From assembly GCF_900111865.1 (NCBI RefSeq), contig NZ_FOJS01000029.1:1-39104 (forward strand): a stretch of DNA of 39,104 bases, given 5' to 3'. The position numbers and the translations under genes were made by a program. This document shows positions 8,256-17,420 of the stretch, one piece after another; the stretch's first letter is position 1, and every line of letters starts with the position of its first letter. Below the pieces are notes generated by a model that was given only the letters and a program-made list of their open reading frames with translations, made no database searches and was not told the DNA's origin. This DNA comes from Parageobacillus thermantarcticus (GTDB lineage: Bacteria; Bacillota; Bacilli; Bacillales; Anoxybacillaceae).

Positions 8256-8290
8256 AAAAGGACTGCCGTATGACAGTCCTTTCTTTTTTC
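8256..8290. terminator. Bidirectional terminator
   Basis: AAAGGACTG (8257-8265) and CAGTCCTTT (8274-8282) followed by CTTTTTT. It separates the BH0509-type gene from the small minus-strand gene at 8294. Confidence 0.8.
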
Positions 8291-8293
8291 TTT

Positions 8294-8398
8294 TTAATGG
8301 TACCCGTTTTGGCCATTCGCGCTGCCGCTCGTTTTATGCTTCGGCTTGTTTTTTCCTTTTTGCTTTGTGCCTCCATCTTTTTTTGTATGTTTCGTCAT
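8294..8398 (-). CDS. Tiny basic Lys/Gly/His-rich protein
   Basis: A 34-residue frame, MTKHTKKDGGTKQKGKNKPK followed by HKTSGSANGQNGYH. GAGAGGGGGATCGCA gives a very good ribosome-binding site before the ATG at 8398, and the frame ends exactly at a terminator, which is why I call it. It has no hydrophobic core and must be disordered. The composition recalls minor small acid-soluble spore proteins of bacilli, but I cannot assign it to a named family. Confidence 0.55.
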   Translation of the reverse strand: MTKHTKKDGGTKQKGKNKPKHKTSGSANGQNGYH

Positions 8399-8484
8399 TG
8401 CGATCCCCCTCTCATTTCAGCAATCCCTTTACAATGGTTACTATTTCTCCGCTTTCGCCGCTTATGAGAGGAAGTTTATGCATA

Positions 8485-9318
8485 TTAACGTTCGCGCTTT
8501 CTCCCTTCTCGTTCACAATCAAAAATCGCGTTCATCTCACCGCCCAAAACGATAATCATTCCGGATAAATAAAACCAAACCATTAAAATAATCATCCCGC
8601 CGAGACTTCCATACATCGCTGCATAATTAGCAAGATGGTTGACGTAGTAGGAAAAAGCAAGTGAGGTGATAATCCAGCCAATTGTCGCAAAAATGGCTCC
8701 GCGAATAACGTTTGCACAACGCAATTTTTTATTTGGGGCAAAATAATACAATACGGTAAACACAACAAATAAAATCAACGAACTAATCACCCAGCGCATC
8801 GCGTTCCAAATCGTTAAAAACGTCGCGGAAAAACCAAACGCGGAAAATAAAAACAGCCCTATCATTTTGCCGAATACAGGCAAAACTAAAGCGATGATGA
8901 TGACAAAAATCATTCCGATCGTAAGCAGCACAGACATTCCCCGCGCAACAAGAAAAGGACGATTTTCCACGACATCGTAAGCGCGGTTGAACGCCCGGAC
9001 GATCGCGTTCATTCCATGCGAAGCGGACCAAATCGCACCGATAATACTAAGCGACAACAATCTTCCGTTTTGCTCATCCATCGCCCGATGAACGTTTGCC
9101 TCAATTAAATGAATAGCTTCCTTTGGGGCGTACTGGCGGATGATGGACAGAAGATCTTCGTGTGGAATCGGCAAATACGCAAGCAATGTAATTAAAAAAA
9201 GAAGAAATGGAAATAGGGAAAGAAGAAAATAGTAAGCCAATTCCGCGGACAGTCGGGGGATCTCATCCTTTTGAAAACGCCGCGCCATTTCACGAATAAA
9301 CGTTAAATCGATCATCAT
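8485..9318 (-). CDS. yfkH: YihY/RBN family membrane protein
   Basis: Inner-membrane protein of 277 residues with about six hydrophobic segments, of the YihY/BrkB (formerly ribonuclease BN) family. Typical sequence includes ELAYYFLLSLFPFLLFLI, GAIWSASHGMNAIVRAFNRA and YGSLGGMIILMVWFYLSGM. It corresponds to B. subtilis YfkH. The family is no longer thought to be a nuclease; its function is unknown. AGAGGGA precedes the ATG at 9318. It is the last gene of the yfkJ-yfkI-yfkH transcription unit on the minus strand. Confidence 0.85.
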   Translation of the reverse strand: MMIDLTFIREMARRFQKDEIPRLSAELAYYFLLSLFPFLLFLITLLAYLPIPHEDLLSIIRQYAPKEAIHLIEANVHRAMDEQNGRLLSLSIIGAIWSASHGMNAIVRAFNRAYDVVENRPFLVARGMSVLLTIGMIFVIIIALVLPVFGKMIGLFLFSAFGFSATFLTIWNAMRWVISSLILFVVFTVLYYFAPNKKLRCANVIRGAIFATIGWIITSLAFSYYVNHLANYAAMYGSLGGMIILMVWFYLSGMIIVLGGEMNAIFDCEREGRKRER

Positions 9319-9345
9319 GCATCGTTTCCCTCTTCATCATTTTAA

Positions 9346-9609
9346 TTAGGGGCGATCATCTTTTTTCCGGTTATATACTTCTTTTACGATTTCAATCACT
9401 TCCGGAGTCTTTTCCACAATGTCTTTTACTTTTTCCATCATAAACTCGACATCTTCTGCCATTTCTTCTACTGACCGCCGCCATTGTTTCAGTCTCACCG
9501 GCAATGAAAGACGGCTTTGTTTTTCACCATTTTTGCTCAATAATGAAAACGCAGCACCTACTGCCGCTCCAATTAATATATTTTTCCATATACTCCCTTT
9601 TCCTTTCAC
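9346..9609 (-). CDS. yfkI: YtxH-like small membrane-anchored protein
   Basis: An 87-residue protein with a short Gly/Ala hydrophobic segment near the start (ILIGAAVGAAFSLLSKN), then a long charged amphipathic helix. This is the layout of YtxH-domain proteins. GTG at 9609 directly abuts the TAA of the phosphatase gene, and the ribosome-binding site AAGGAGG lies inside that gene's end, so translation is likely coupled. Corresponds to YfkI by position. Function unknown. Confidence 0.75.
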   Translation of the reverse strand: MKGKGSIWKNILIGAAVGAAFSLLSKNGEKQSRLSLPVRLKQWRRSVEEMAEDVEFMMEKVKDIVEKTPEVIEIVKEVYNRKKDDRP

Positions 9610-10101
9610 TTATTTTTCCTCCTTTTTTTCACAAAGATTTTTCTCTTTTATAATTGTGTCTAATAAATGTTCACACCCTTTTTGAATGAGGTCATATACT
9701 TCCGCAAAATTTCCCGTGTAATACGGATCAGGCACATCCACAATCTCGCTATCTGGAACAAAATCAAGCAGCCGGCCGATAAACCCCGTTTGATCGTATC
9801 CGGCCAATCGCCGCAAATTGCCGACATTTTCCGCATCCATCGCAATAATGTAATCAAACTCGCGCAAATCCTCTTTGCAAATTTGCCGCGCGCGAATTCC
9901 CGAAAAATCGATCTGATTTTTCCTTAATATTGTCTGTGTCCCTTCGTGAGGCGGTTCTCCCACATGCCAATTTCCTGTTCCCGCCGAATCCACGATAATT
10001 TCCCCTTCCAATCCCCTCTCTTTTACTAAATGACGAAAAATCGCCTCCGCCATCGGAGAGCGGCAAATATTCCCCAAACAAACGAACAATACCTTTACCA
10101 T
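9610..10101 (-). CDS. yfkJ: Low-molecular-weight protein phosphatase
   Basis: Cytosolic phosphatase of 163 residues. The phosphate-binding loop CLGNICRSP lies at residues 8-16 with nucleophile Cys8, Arg14 and Ser15, and the general-acid Asp is in DPYYTG (about 124-129). The family covers phosphotyrosine and phosphoarginine enzymes. In B. subtilis YfkJ acts on phosphotyrosine and is linked to stress survival; the loop residue after Gly is Asn-Ile rather than the Thr that marks YwlE-type arginine phosphatases. First gene of the yfkJ-I-H unit. Confidence 0.9.
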   Translation of the reverse strand: MVKVLFVCLGNICRSPMAEAIFRHLVKERGLEGEIIVDSAGTGNWHVGEPPHEGTQTILRKNQIDFSGIRARQICKEDLREFDYIIAMDAENVGNLRRLAGYDQTGFIGRLLDFVPDSEIVDVPDPYYTGNFAEVYDLIQKGCEHLLDTIIKEKNLCEKKEEK

Positions 10102-10494
10102 GTTTCACGTCTCCCTTCGATCTTATTAATTAAACTATTATTGTTAATTATGTATTATATTTACATCATGATGAACAATCGCCTTTACATAAAAGCGGAG
10201 CAATATACAAAGGATACGCTGGATCATGAAACTGCGTTCTTCATCCGCTAATTACATTATAAGACAAGAGATGATAAATGATAACGAATCGATTCGATAT
10301 AATGCGTTTTGTTTTCCAAGTTCGCCCGTCGAAGAGCGAAATTTATAATCATCATTTACTAGGCAACATGCGATTCATACAACAATATGGCGATAATGCT
10401 TGGCGGATTGTCAAAAAAGATTGCCAAACTTATTTTCGTATAATCCATAACCTGTTACAATACATATAACGTTTACAAAGGAAGGAGCAAAAAA
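10102..10494. other. Intergenic region between divergent yfkJ and yfkK
   Basis: No gene I can support. A 63-codon plus-strand frame (10278-10469) is preceded only by a poor ribosome-binding site, and its residues do not look like a folded protein. Promoter-like hexamers (TATAAT at 10440, TACAAT at 10456) lie just before yfkK. Confidence 0.4.
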
Positions 10495-10719
10495 ATGGAT
10501 CTGTCCAAAAAATCAGCCGAAAACGTGAAGTACATGATCGAAAAAATAAAAGAAAAGCTAAAAGTCTTAAATTTTGACGCGATTAAGCCTTCCCATTTTT
10601 CTGAAGAATGGTATGATGAGCTAAAAGAAATTTACGAAATGGTGATGAGAAAAAACACGTTTAGCCCAAGCGAGATGCAGGCGATTGCCGAAGAATTAGG
10701 AAACTTGCGCAAAAAATAA
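10495..10719 (+). CDS. yfkK: DUF1128 (UPF0435) family protein
   Basis: A 74-residue soluble all-helical protein, [20 protein letters not shown] onward, matching the DUF1128/UPF0435 family represented by B. subtilis YfkK. AAAGGAAGGAGCAAAAA precedes the ATG. Function unknown. It is a single-gene unit ending at the terminator at 10733. Confidence 0.85.
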   Translation: MDLSKKSAENVKYMIEKIKEKLKVLNFDAIKPSHFSEEWYDELKEIYEMVMRKNTFSPSEMQAIAEELGNLRKK

Positions 10720-10732
10720 ACATACGCAATAA

Positions 10733-10765
10733 GAAAAGGCGGAACGATAATCCGTCCTTTTTTCT
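10733..10765 (+). terminator. Terminator of yfkK
   Basis: AAAAGGCGGA pairs with TCCGTCCTTT (one bulged T) across ACGATAA, then TTTTT. Confidence 0.7.
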
Positions 10766-10835
10766 TTCCTATCTTCATTTATTTTTTACTGTGCTATAAT
10801 CATTAAAATAATTAATTCCTATCGAAAAACTAGGA

Positions 10836-10863
10836 TTGACTTTTGCGTGAATTATGCTAAAAT
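10836..10863 (+). promoter_or_regulatory. Promoter of the sulfate assimilation operon
   Basis: TTGACT (10836-10841), a 16-bp spacer and TAAAAT (10858-10863). The predicted transcription start is near 10870, leaving a leader of about 240 nt before cysH. Confidence 0.65.
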
Positions 10864-10869
10864 TTTAAG

Positions 10870-11111
10870 CAATTGAAACTTATCAAACTTGATGAAAAGA
10901 ACGGATTCTGTGAATTCCAGCATCCTTCTTTTGCAAAGCAAAGGATCATTTCCAATTTTGCAAAATAAGGGGAAACATGCGGCCTTTTCGCTCTTTCCAA
11001 CGAAGGAGCGTTTCGTGTTTCACGCTTCTTTCATCGAAAATGTCCTCCTGCTTTTAGGACGATAAACCTATTAATCTGCTTTACTTTATTAAGTTAAAAA
11101 GGAGGAGCAAC
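10870..11111 (+). promoter_or_regulatory. Structured 5' leader of the cysH operon
   Basis: Several stems can be drawn by eye: GGATTC/GAATTCC (10904-10919); ATCC..TTTGC/GCAAAGGAT (10922-10948); TTTCC..ATTTTGCAAAAT..GGAAA (10951-10975); and a possible three-way junction closed by TTTTCG (10985-10990) and CGAAAA (11035-11040) around CTC/GAG and CGTGTTTCACG arms. GTCCT/AGGAC follows at 11042-11060. TCCTCC near 11043-11048 is complementary to the cysH ribosome-binding site GGAGGA. Neither S-box nor T-box consensus was found. Whether the leader regulates is inference. Confidence 0.45.
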
Positions 11112-11819
11112 ATGCTGACTTATCAAACATGGGAAAACCATGAAAAGCCTTCGTTCCCGCACGATAATGAAACAAAAGGGGCGCTCGATGTTCTTGCATG
11201 GGCGTACAGTGAATACAAAGATGATATTGTTTACGCCTGCAGCTTTGGAGTGGAAGGAATTGTTTTGATTGATTTAATTTCCAAAGTCAAACAAGATGCG
11301 GAAATCGTGTTTCTCGATACATGTCTCCATTTTCGCGAGACATATGAAACGATCGAAAAAGTCAAAGAAAAATATCCTTCCCTGCGCATTGTCATGAAAA
11401 AACCGAGTTTATCGCTAGAAGAACAAGCGCGGCAGTTTGGGGATGAACTATGGAAGCACAATCCAAACAAATGCTGCGAGTTGCGGAAAGTCATTCCCCT
11501 TCGCGAAGTGTTAACAGGGGTCACCGCTTGGATTTCCGGGTTGCGCCGCGAACAATCGCCGACACGCAAACATGTGGAATATATAAACAAAGATGACAAA
11601 TTCCAATCCATTAAAATATGCCCGCTTATTCATTGGACATGGAAAGATGTATGGAATTACGTATATAAACACCAACTCCCATACAACGTGCTTCATGACC
11701 GCGGCTATCCAAGCATTGGCTGCGAACCTTGCACGTCTCCTGCGCTCGACCCGAACGATTTGCGCTCCGGCAGATGGGTCGGTCACGGGAAAACGGAATG
11801 CGGGCTTCACATCACATAA
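11112..11819 (+). CDS. cysH: Phosphoadenylyl/adenylyl-sulfate reductase
   Basis: Cytosolic thioredoxin-dependent reductase of 235 residues releasing sulfite from activated sulfate. The PP-loop region is [15 protein letters not shown] (about 40-54). Cysteine pairs KCCELRK (about 120-126) and CEPC (about 205-208) are the [4Fe-4S] ligands that mark APS-capable bacterial enzymes. The catalytic Cys is in the C-terminal ECGLH. The strong site AAAAAGGAGGAGCAAC precedes the ATG. First gene of the sulfate operon; cysC downstream would supply PAPS, while the cluster would allow APS use as well. Confidence 0.93.
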   Translation: MLTYQTWENHEKPSFPHDNETKGALDVLAWAYSEYKDDIVYACSFGVEGIVLIDLISKVKQDAEIVFLDTCLHFRETYETIEKVKEKYPSLRIVMKKPSLSLEEQARQFGDELWKHNPNKCCELRKVIPLREVLTGVTAWISGLRREQSPTRKHVEYINKDDKFQSIKICPLIHWTWKDVWNYVYKHQLPYNVLHDRGYPSIGCEPCTSPALDPNDLRSGRWVGHGKTECGLHIT

Positions 11820-11827
11820 GGAGAGAC

Positions 11828-12910
11828 ATGATGATGCTCCTAATAGTTGCTTTTATCGTCTCTTTCTTCTTTGCAATGAACATCGGAGCAAGCGGAGCTG
11901 CTGCCGCGATGGGAGTCGCATACGGCTCAGGCGCCATCAAACGCCAATCAACCGCCCTTCTTCTGTGCGGATTCGGGGTGTTTCTAGGCAGCCTTGGCGG
12001 CGGCGAAGTTGTCAAAACGATCGGATCCGGAATCATACCATCATCGACATTGACGATTCAAATTGTCGTCATTATTTTAACGGCGGCGACTATTTCGCTA
12101 TTTGCCGCTAACATCATGGGCATTCCGCTATCAACGAGCGAAATTACGGTCGGTGCCGTCGTCGGTGTTGGCATCGCCTATCAAGCGGTATACTTTCATA
12201 AATTGCTGTTTATCGTTTCGATATGGATTATCATTCCGGTTATCGCCTTTGTTTTCACGTTTTTTATCGGCAAATGGTTTTTGGCGCTAAAACAAAAATA
12301 CCCGCAACTAGAACAAGGTTCATGGCAAAAAACGTTTATGACGCTTCTCATCATTACCGGCTTTTTCGAAGCGTTCTCAGCCGGAATGAACAACGTCGCT
12401 AACGCAGTCGGCCCGCTTGTCGGCGCCGGATTGATTTCTGTTTCGCACGCGACCGTTTTCGGTGGATTGTTCGTTGCTCTTGGCGCTGTTTTGCTTGGAA
12501 GACGCGTCTTAGAAACAAACGGAAAGAAAATTACGAACTTTTCTCCGTTTGAAGGCAGCGCCATTTCCGGAACTGGAGCGATTCTCGTCATTATTTCATC
12601 GATTTTTGGATTGCCGGTTCCGTTAACGCAAATTACGACATCAGCGATCATCGGCATCGGCACCGCAAAAAGCGGCTTTTACATCTGGCAAAAGCGAATT
12701 GTTATCCAGCTTTTGAAAGTTTGGTTCGTATCGCCGATTTTTTCGCTCGTCATTTCTTATAGCCTTGTCAAGTTGCTTCTTGACAGCGATCTTTATACAA
12801 TTATAGCTATTCTCAGCGTTTGCCTTGCCACCCTTGGCATCATCATCCTGAAAAAAACAATCGCCGAAGAAAAGCGATCATTGCACGAAAACGGCGGTGG
12901 CATTCAATGA
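11828..12910 (+). CDS. cysP: Sulfate permease, PiT family
   Basis: Membrane permease of about 360 residues and ten or so hydrophobic segments, from the inorganic-phosphate-transporter (PiT) family. Both inverted repeats have the GANNxAN-like signatures: FAMNIGASGAAAAMG near the start and SAGMNNVANAVGPLVGAG in the middle. In B. subtilis the PiT-type CysP in the cysH operon imports sulfate. The start at 11828 lies 8 nt after the cysH stop with GGAGAG between; a longer frame would overlap cysH and is unlikely. Confidence 0.88.
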   Translation: MMMLLIVAFIVSFFFAMNIGASGAAAAMGVAYGSGAIKRQSTALLLCGFGVFLGSLGGGEVVKTIGSGIIPSSTLTIQIVVIILTAATISLFAANIMGIPLSTSEITVGAVVGVGIAYQAVYFHKLLFIVSIWIIIPVIAFVFTFFIGKWFLALKQKYPQLEQGSWQKTFMTLLIITGFFEAFSAGMNNVANAVGPLVGAGLISVSHATVFGGLFVALGAVLLGRRVLETNGKKITNFSPFEGSAISGTGAILVIISSIFGLPVPLTQITTSAIIGIGTAKSGFYIWQKRIVIQLLKVWFVSPIFSLVISYSLVKLLLDSDLYTIIAILSVCLATLGIIILKKTIAEEKRSLHENGGGIQ

Positions 12911-12959
12911 TAAATCATAGTTTTCCCATATGAATATTGCTTCTAGGAGGTTATGAATC

Positions 12960-14120
12960 ATGAACTTAAGCATTCCACACGGAGGAACATTGATCAATCG
13001 CTGGAATCCCGACTATCCATTGGATGGATTGACAAAAGAGATTGAACTGACAAATGCCGAGTTAAGCGATTTAGAATTGATCGGCACAGGAGCCTACAGC
13101 CCGCTTACTGGATTTTTGACAAAAGATGATTATGACTCCGTCGTTGAAACGATGCGCTTATCCGACGGTACGGTATGGAGCATTCCAATTACTCTCGCCG
13201 TCACGGAAGAAAAAGCAAAAGAGCTTTCCGTCGGCGAAACGGCAAAACTTGTCCACAACGGGGAAGTATATGGAGTAATTGAAATTCAAGAAATCTATCA
13301 ACCTGATAAAACAAAAGAAGCCGTTCTCGTTTATAAAACGGATGAACTGGCCCATCCTGGCGTACGGAAACTGTTTGAAAAACCTAACGTCTACGTGGGC
13401 GGACCAATTACATTAGTAAAACGCACCGATAAAGGGCGCTTCGCTCCATTCTATTTCGATCCAGCCGAAACACGCCGCCGTTTTTCCGAACTTGGCTGGA
13501 AAACCGTTGTTGGTTTCCAAACGAGAAACCCGATTCACCGCGCTCATGAATATATCCAAAAATGCGCGCTTGAAATCGTTGATGGACTATTTTTAAATCC
13601 GCTCGTCGGCGAAACGAAAGCGGACGATATTCCGGCGGACATTCGCATGGAAAGCTATCAAGTATTGCTAGAAAACTATTATCCGAAAGACCGTGTTTTC
13701 TTAGGCGTGTTCCAAGCAGCGATGCGCTATGCTGGACCGCGTGAAGCGATTTTCCACGCGATGGTGCGCAAAAACTTCGGCTGCACCCACTTCATCGTCG
13801 GACGCGATCACGCCGGTGTCGGCAACTATTACGGCACGTATGATGCGCAAAAAATCTTTTTGAATTTCACTGCGGAAGAACTTGGCATTACGCCGCTGTT
13901 TTTCGAACATAGCTTTTATTGCACGAAATGCGAAGGCATGGCATCGACGAAAACGTGTCCGCATGATTCAAAATATCATGTTGTATTATCCGGCACAAAA
14001 GTGCGGGAAATGCTACGCAACGGACAAGTGCCGCCAAGCACGTTCAGCCGTCCGGAAGTAGCTGCAGTATTAATTAAAGGATTACAGCAGCGCGAAGCTG
14101 TATCTCAATCTACACGCTAA
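12960..14120 (+). CDS. sat: Sulfate adenylyltransferase (ATP sulfurylase)
   Basis: Cytosolic enzyme of 386 residues making adenylyl sulfate from ATP and sulfate. Active-site motifs are clear: [12 protein letters not shown] (about 194-205) and [12 protein letters not shown] (about 281-292). A metal-type Cys set, [16 protein letters not shown] (about 320-335), is typical of the bacterial single-chain form. TAGGAGG precedes the ATG. Acts between cysP and cysC. Confidence 0.94.
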   Translation: MNLSIPHGGTLINRWNPDYPLDGLTKEIELTNAELSDLELIGTGAYSPLTGFLTKDDYDSVVETMRLSDGTVWSIPITLAVTEEKAKELSVGETAKLVHNGEVYGVIEIQEIYQPDKTKEAVLVYKTDELAHPGVRKLFEKPNVYVGGPITLVKRTDKGRFAPFYFDPAETRRRFSELGWKTVVGFQTRNPIHRAHEYIQKCALEIVDGLFLNPLVGETKADDIPADIRMESYQVLLENYYPKDRVFLGVFQAAMRYAGPREAIFHAMVRKNFGCTHFIVGRDHAGVGNYYGTYDAQKIFLNFTAEELGITPLFFEHSFYCTKCEGMASTKTCPHDSKYHVVLSGTKVREMLRNGQVPPSTFSRPEVAAVLIKGLQQREAVSQSTR

Positions 14121-14133
14121 AGGAGGAACGAGA

Positions 14134-14751
14134 TTGAGCACGAACATCGTTTGGCATCAAGCGTCGGTCACGAAAGAAGACCGCCGCAAACGAAACGGGC
14201 ATCATAGCTGCATTTTATGGTTTACCGGGCTTTCCGGCTCCGGTAAATCGACGGTTGCAAACGCCGTATCAAAAAAGCTATTTGACCTTTGCGTGCAAAA
14301 CTATGTATTAGACGGAGACAACATCCGCCATGGTCTCAATAAAGATCTCGGCTTTTCCGCCGAAGACCGCACCGAAAATATTCGCCGCATCGGCGAAGTC
14401 GCCAAGTTGTTTGTCGACAGCGGCCAATTCGTCCTAACAGCTTTTATTTCTCCTTTCGCACAAGATCGCGAACTTGTGCGCAATTTAGTAGAAAAAGACG
14501 AGTTTATCGAAATTTATGTGAAATGCCCGCTAGAAGAGTGTGAAAGACGCGATCCAAAAGGGCTGTATAAAAAAGCGAGAAACGGCGAAATCCGCAATTT
14601 CACCGGCATCGATTCTCCATATGAAGCGCCTGTTTCTCCGGAACTGACGATTGAAACGCATCGTTACACGATAGACGAATGCGCCAATCAAGTGATTGCC
14701 TATTTGCGCGAGCGAAATTTTATAAAGGGGGAATCTGAAAATGGCGTATGA
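14134..14751 (+). CDS. cysC: Adenylylsulfate kinase
   Basis: Cytosolic kinase of 205 residues converting APS to PAPS. Walker A is GLSGSGKST (about 31-39), followed by the [16 protein letters not shown] substrate-binding segment (about 60-75) and [16 protein letters not shown] at 14134 follows AAAGGAGGAACGAGA. The last 11 bp overlap the sulfite reductase gene, suggesting translational coupling. Confidence 0.93.
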   Translation: MSTNIVWHQASVTKEDRRKRNGHHSCILWFTGLSGSGKSTVANAVSKKLFDLCVQNYVLDGDNIRHGLNKDLGFSAEDRTENIRRIGEVAKLFVDSGQFVLTAFISPFAQDRELVRNLVEKDEFIEIYVKCPLEECERRDPKGLYKKARNGEIRNFTGIDSPYEAPVSPELTIETHRYTIDECANQVIAYLRERNFIKGESENGV

Positions 14752-16372
14752 AAAAGTATGGGCAAATAATCCAAATTTAAACAAAGTGGAATTAAAAAAG
14801 CTAAAAAAAGACGGATTGAAAATTTTTGATGATATTCCTTATTATGCAAAACACGGATTCTCTTCGATCCCGCAAGAAGAATGGGATCTTTTCAAATGGG
14901 CGGGGCTTTACCTGCAGCGTCCGAAAGAAGCCGGCTATTTTATGATGCGCGTTTGCGTTCCTTCCGGGATTTTGAATAACGAGCAACTCGAAACGCTAGC
15001 AGGCATCGCCCGCGATTACGGACGCGGTTTGTTTGACATTACAACCCGTCAATCCGTTCAATTCCATTGGCTGCAAATCGAACAAATTCCTGATATTTTT
15101 GATCGTCTAAAACGGGTTGGATTGTCTACTGCTGGTGCTTGCGGCGATATCACCCGCAATATCGTCGGCAACCCGCTTGCCGGCATCGATCCGGACGAAC
15201 TGTTTGACACGAGAGAAATCGTCCGCGAAGTATATGAATTTTTCCAACGCAATGAAGATTTCTCCAACTTGCCGCGCAAATACAAAATTTCGATCAGCGC
15301 AAACGTCTATAATACGGTTAACGCGGAAATCCATTGCTTGTCGTTTACGCCGGCGAAAAAAGTGATCGACGGCAAAGAAGTACTCGGATTCCACGTGAAA
15401 GTCGGCGGCGGTTTATCGTCTGCACCATATCTTGCGCAAACGCTAGATGTGTTCGTTACGCCAGACCGGGTGAAAGACGTCGCTGTCGCGGTTACAACGA
15501 TTTTCCGTGACTACGGCTATCGCGAAAAACGCCATCGCGCCCGTCTCAAATTCCTTGTTGCCGACTGGGGCATCGATAAATTTAAAGAAAAATTAATCGA
15601 ACTGACTGGCCCGCTTCCATCTAAAGGGGAAGATGTGCAAAAAGGCTGGAACCCTGGCTACTTCTATGGCGTCCATCGCCAAAAACAAGAAGGATTAAAC
15701 TACATCGGCTTTAACGTTCCATTAGGCCGCTTAAGCGCGGATGAAGTATTCGAAATCGCAAGAATCGCTCGCCAATATGGCAACGGCGAAGTCCGTACTT
15801 GCAATTCGCAAAACTTAATTATTCCAAATATCCCAGATGAACACGTTGACGCTGTGTTGCAAGAGAAAGTATTCGAGCGGATTTCCATTCGTCCGAAAAC
15901 ATTTACTGGCTACGCTGTTTCTTGCACCGGCACTGAATTTTGCAATTTGGCGCTCGTCGAAACGAAAGAACGGATGCGGCGCGTCGCGGAATATTTAGAC
16001 GAACGTTTGGAATTGGACGTTCCAGTACGCATTCATATGGTCGGTTGTCCAAACTCATGCGGCCAACGGCAAATCGCCGATATCGGCTTACAAGGCATTA
16101 AAACAAAAACAAAAGACAGAGGCATGATCGAGGCGTTTGAAATTTACGTCGGCGGCACATTGCTTAATGGCGGCAAATACAACCAAAATCAAAAATTAAA
16201 AGGAAAAATCGACGCAGAACAAATTTCCGAAGTGCTTTTGCATCTATTAACCTATTTCAAAGAAACAAAATTGCCGGGCGAAACGTTCTTGGCTTATTTG
16301 GACCGCGTCGGAATAGAAGCGCTGCAAACAGAGTTAGACCGGATTTTGGCGCAAGTCAACACGGTGGCGTAA
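14741..16372 (+). CDS. Ferredoxin-type sulfite/nitrite reductase (siroheme, 4Fe-4S)
   Basis: A 543-residue siroheme enzyme performing the six-electron reduction of sulfite to sulfide (or nitrite to ammonia). Siroheme/cluster cysteines are in [10 protein letters not shown] (about 395-404) and GCPNSCGQ (about 434-441), and the substrate-site Arg-rich motif [11 protein letters not shown] lies near residue 105. No flavin domain is present, so an external donor is expected. B. subtilis uses the separate CysJI at another locus, so a single-subunit enzyme inside the cysH operon is a different arrangement. Its neighbours support sulfite as the substrate. Confidence 0.88.
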   Translation: MAYEKVWANNPNLNKVELKKLKKDGLKIFDDIPYYAKHGFSSIPQEEWDLFKWAGLYLQRPKEAGYFMMRVCVPSGILNNEQLETLAGIARDYGRGLFDITTRQSVQFHWLQIEQIPDIFDRLKRVGLSTAGACGDITRNIVGNPLAGIDPDELFDTREIVREVYEFFQRNEDFSNLPRKYKISISANVYNTVNAEIHCLSFTPAKKVIDGKEVLGFHVKVGGGLSSAPYLAQTLDVFVTPDRVKDVAVAVTTIFRDYGYREKRHRARLKFLVADWGIDKFKEKLIELTGPLPSKGEDVQKGWNPGYFYGVHRQKQEGLNYIGFNVPLGRLSADEVFEIARIARQYGNGEVRTCNSQNLIIPNIPDEHVDAVLQEKVFERISIRPKTFTGYAVSCTGTEFCNLALVETKERMRRVAEYLDERLELDVPVRIHMVGCPNSCGQRQIADIGLQGIKTKTKDRGMIEAFEIYVGGTLLNGGKYNQNQKLKGKIDAEQISEVLLHLLTYFKETKLPGETFLAYLDRVGIEALQTELDRILAQVNTVA

Positions 16373-16384
16373 AAGGTGGCGGCA

Positions 16385-16603
16385 ATGTTTCTGTACCGGT
16401 TTGAAGTAACAACGAAAACAGAAATCATTTATGTCGTCATTGCCGCAAACGATGATGAACAGGCATTTCACCTCGTCGAAGTCGAATTGGAAAAACATTT
16501 CTTTAAAGTTCCCGATTATACAGATATCTCACTTCACGAGAAAAAACCGATTCGTCGCGGCGGCGGGTTCGTTGTATACAGCGAACCCCGCCGTTCTTCA
16601 TAA
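16385..16603 (+). CDS. Small DUF3906-type protein
   Basis: A 72-residue protein, MFLYRFEVTTKTEIIYVVIA onward, predicted alpha/beta. I recall this as the DUF3906 family, found beside sulfite reductase genes in thermophilic bacilli. ATG at 16385 follows AAGGTGGCGGCA; GTG at 16376 is the alternative but would coincide with the ribosome-binding site. Function unknown; its place between sulfite reductase and siroheme synthesis suggests an accessory role. Confidence 0.7.
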   Translation: MFLYRFEVTTKTEIIYVVIAANDDEQAFHLVEVELEKHFFKVPDYTDISLHEKKPIRRGGGFVVYSEPRRSS

Positions 16604-16623
16604 AAACACGAGAAAGGGCTGAA

Positions 16624-17409
16624 ATGAAGATGGGAAAAGTATACTTAGTTGGCGCTGGTCCCGGCGATCCCGAACTGATCACCGTAAAAGGCCTTAAATG
16701 CATCCAGCAGGCCGATGTCATTTTATACGACCGCCTCATTAACGAAGAGCTGCTGTCTTACGCGAAAAAAGATGCGGAACTCATCTTTTGCGGCAAACTG
16801 CCGGGCTACCACACCATGCAGCAAGAGACGATTAACCATTTTCTCGTTCGCCATGCGAAAAAAGGAAAAACGGTCGTCCGTTTGAAAGGCGGCGATCCGT
16901 TCGTATTTGGTAGAGGCGGCGAGGAAGCAGAAGCGCTCGTCAAGCATGGAATCGAATTTGAAATCGTTCCCGGCATCACTTCAGGAATCGCCGCTGCTGC
17001 TTATGCCGGTATTCCCGTCACCCATCGAGATTTCAGCTCTAGCGTCGCGTTTATCACCGGCCATAAACGCGAAGGAAGCAAAGAAGATTTGAAATGGGAA
17101 AGCCTTGCGAAAGGAATCGATACGTTAGCAATCTATATGGGCATCAGCAATCTCCCATATATTCGCGATCAGCTCATCAAATATGGGAAAGCACCTTCCA
17201 CACCTGTTGCTGTCATCCAATGGGGAACAACCGCGGAACAGCGGACGGTAACGGCTACTTTGGCGACCGTTGCCGACGTCGTGGCGCAAGAAAAAATTGA
17301 AAATCCGAGCATGATCATCATCGGGGATGTCGTAAAACTGCGCGAAAACATTCAATGGTTTGAACAGCTGCTTGCCAAACAAACGGCCGTCGCCAATACG
17401 GCGTTATAA
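16624..17409 (+). CDS. sumT: Uroporphyrinogen-III C-methyltransferase
   Basis: SAM-dependent enzyme of 261 residues methylating uroporphyrinogen III twice to precorrin-2, the first step from haem intermediates to siroheme. Family motifs: VGAGPGDPELITVKG (about 7-21), LKGGDPFVFGRGGEE (about 86-100) and EIVPGITSGIAAAAYAGIPVTHR. GAAAGGGCTGA precedes the ATG. Equivalent to B. subtilis YlnD in the same operon, supplying siroheme for the upstream reductase. Confidence 0.92.
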   Translation: MKMGKVYLVGAGPGDPELITVKGLKCIQQADVILYDRLINEELLSYAKKDAELIFCGKLPGYHTMQQETINHFLVRHAKKGKTVVRLKGGDPFVFGRGGEEAEALVKHGIEFEIVPGITSGIAAAAYAGIPVTHRDFSSSVAFITGHKREGSKEDLKWESLAKGIDTLAIYMGISNLPYIRDQLIKYGKAPSTPVAVIQWGTTAEQRTVTATLATVADVVAQEKIENPSMIIIGDVVKLRENIQWFEQLLAKQTAVANTAL

Positions 17410-17420
17410 CGAGGCGGAAC

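Noticed and set aside
10278-10469. 63-codon plus-strand frame upstream of yfkK
   Set aside because: Poor ribosome-binding site, no recognisable features, and it overlaps the likely yfkK promoter.
10870-11111. S-box or T-box riboswitch before cysH
   Set aside because: The conserved core sequences of both classes were looked for and are absent, so only an unclassified structured leader is reported.
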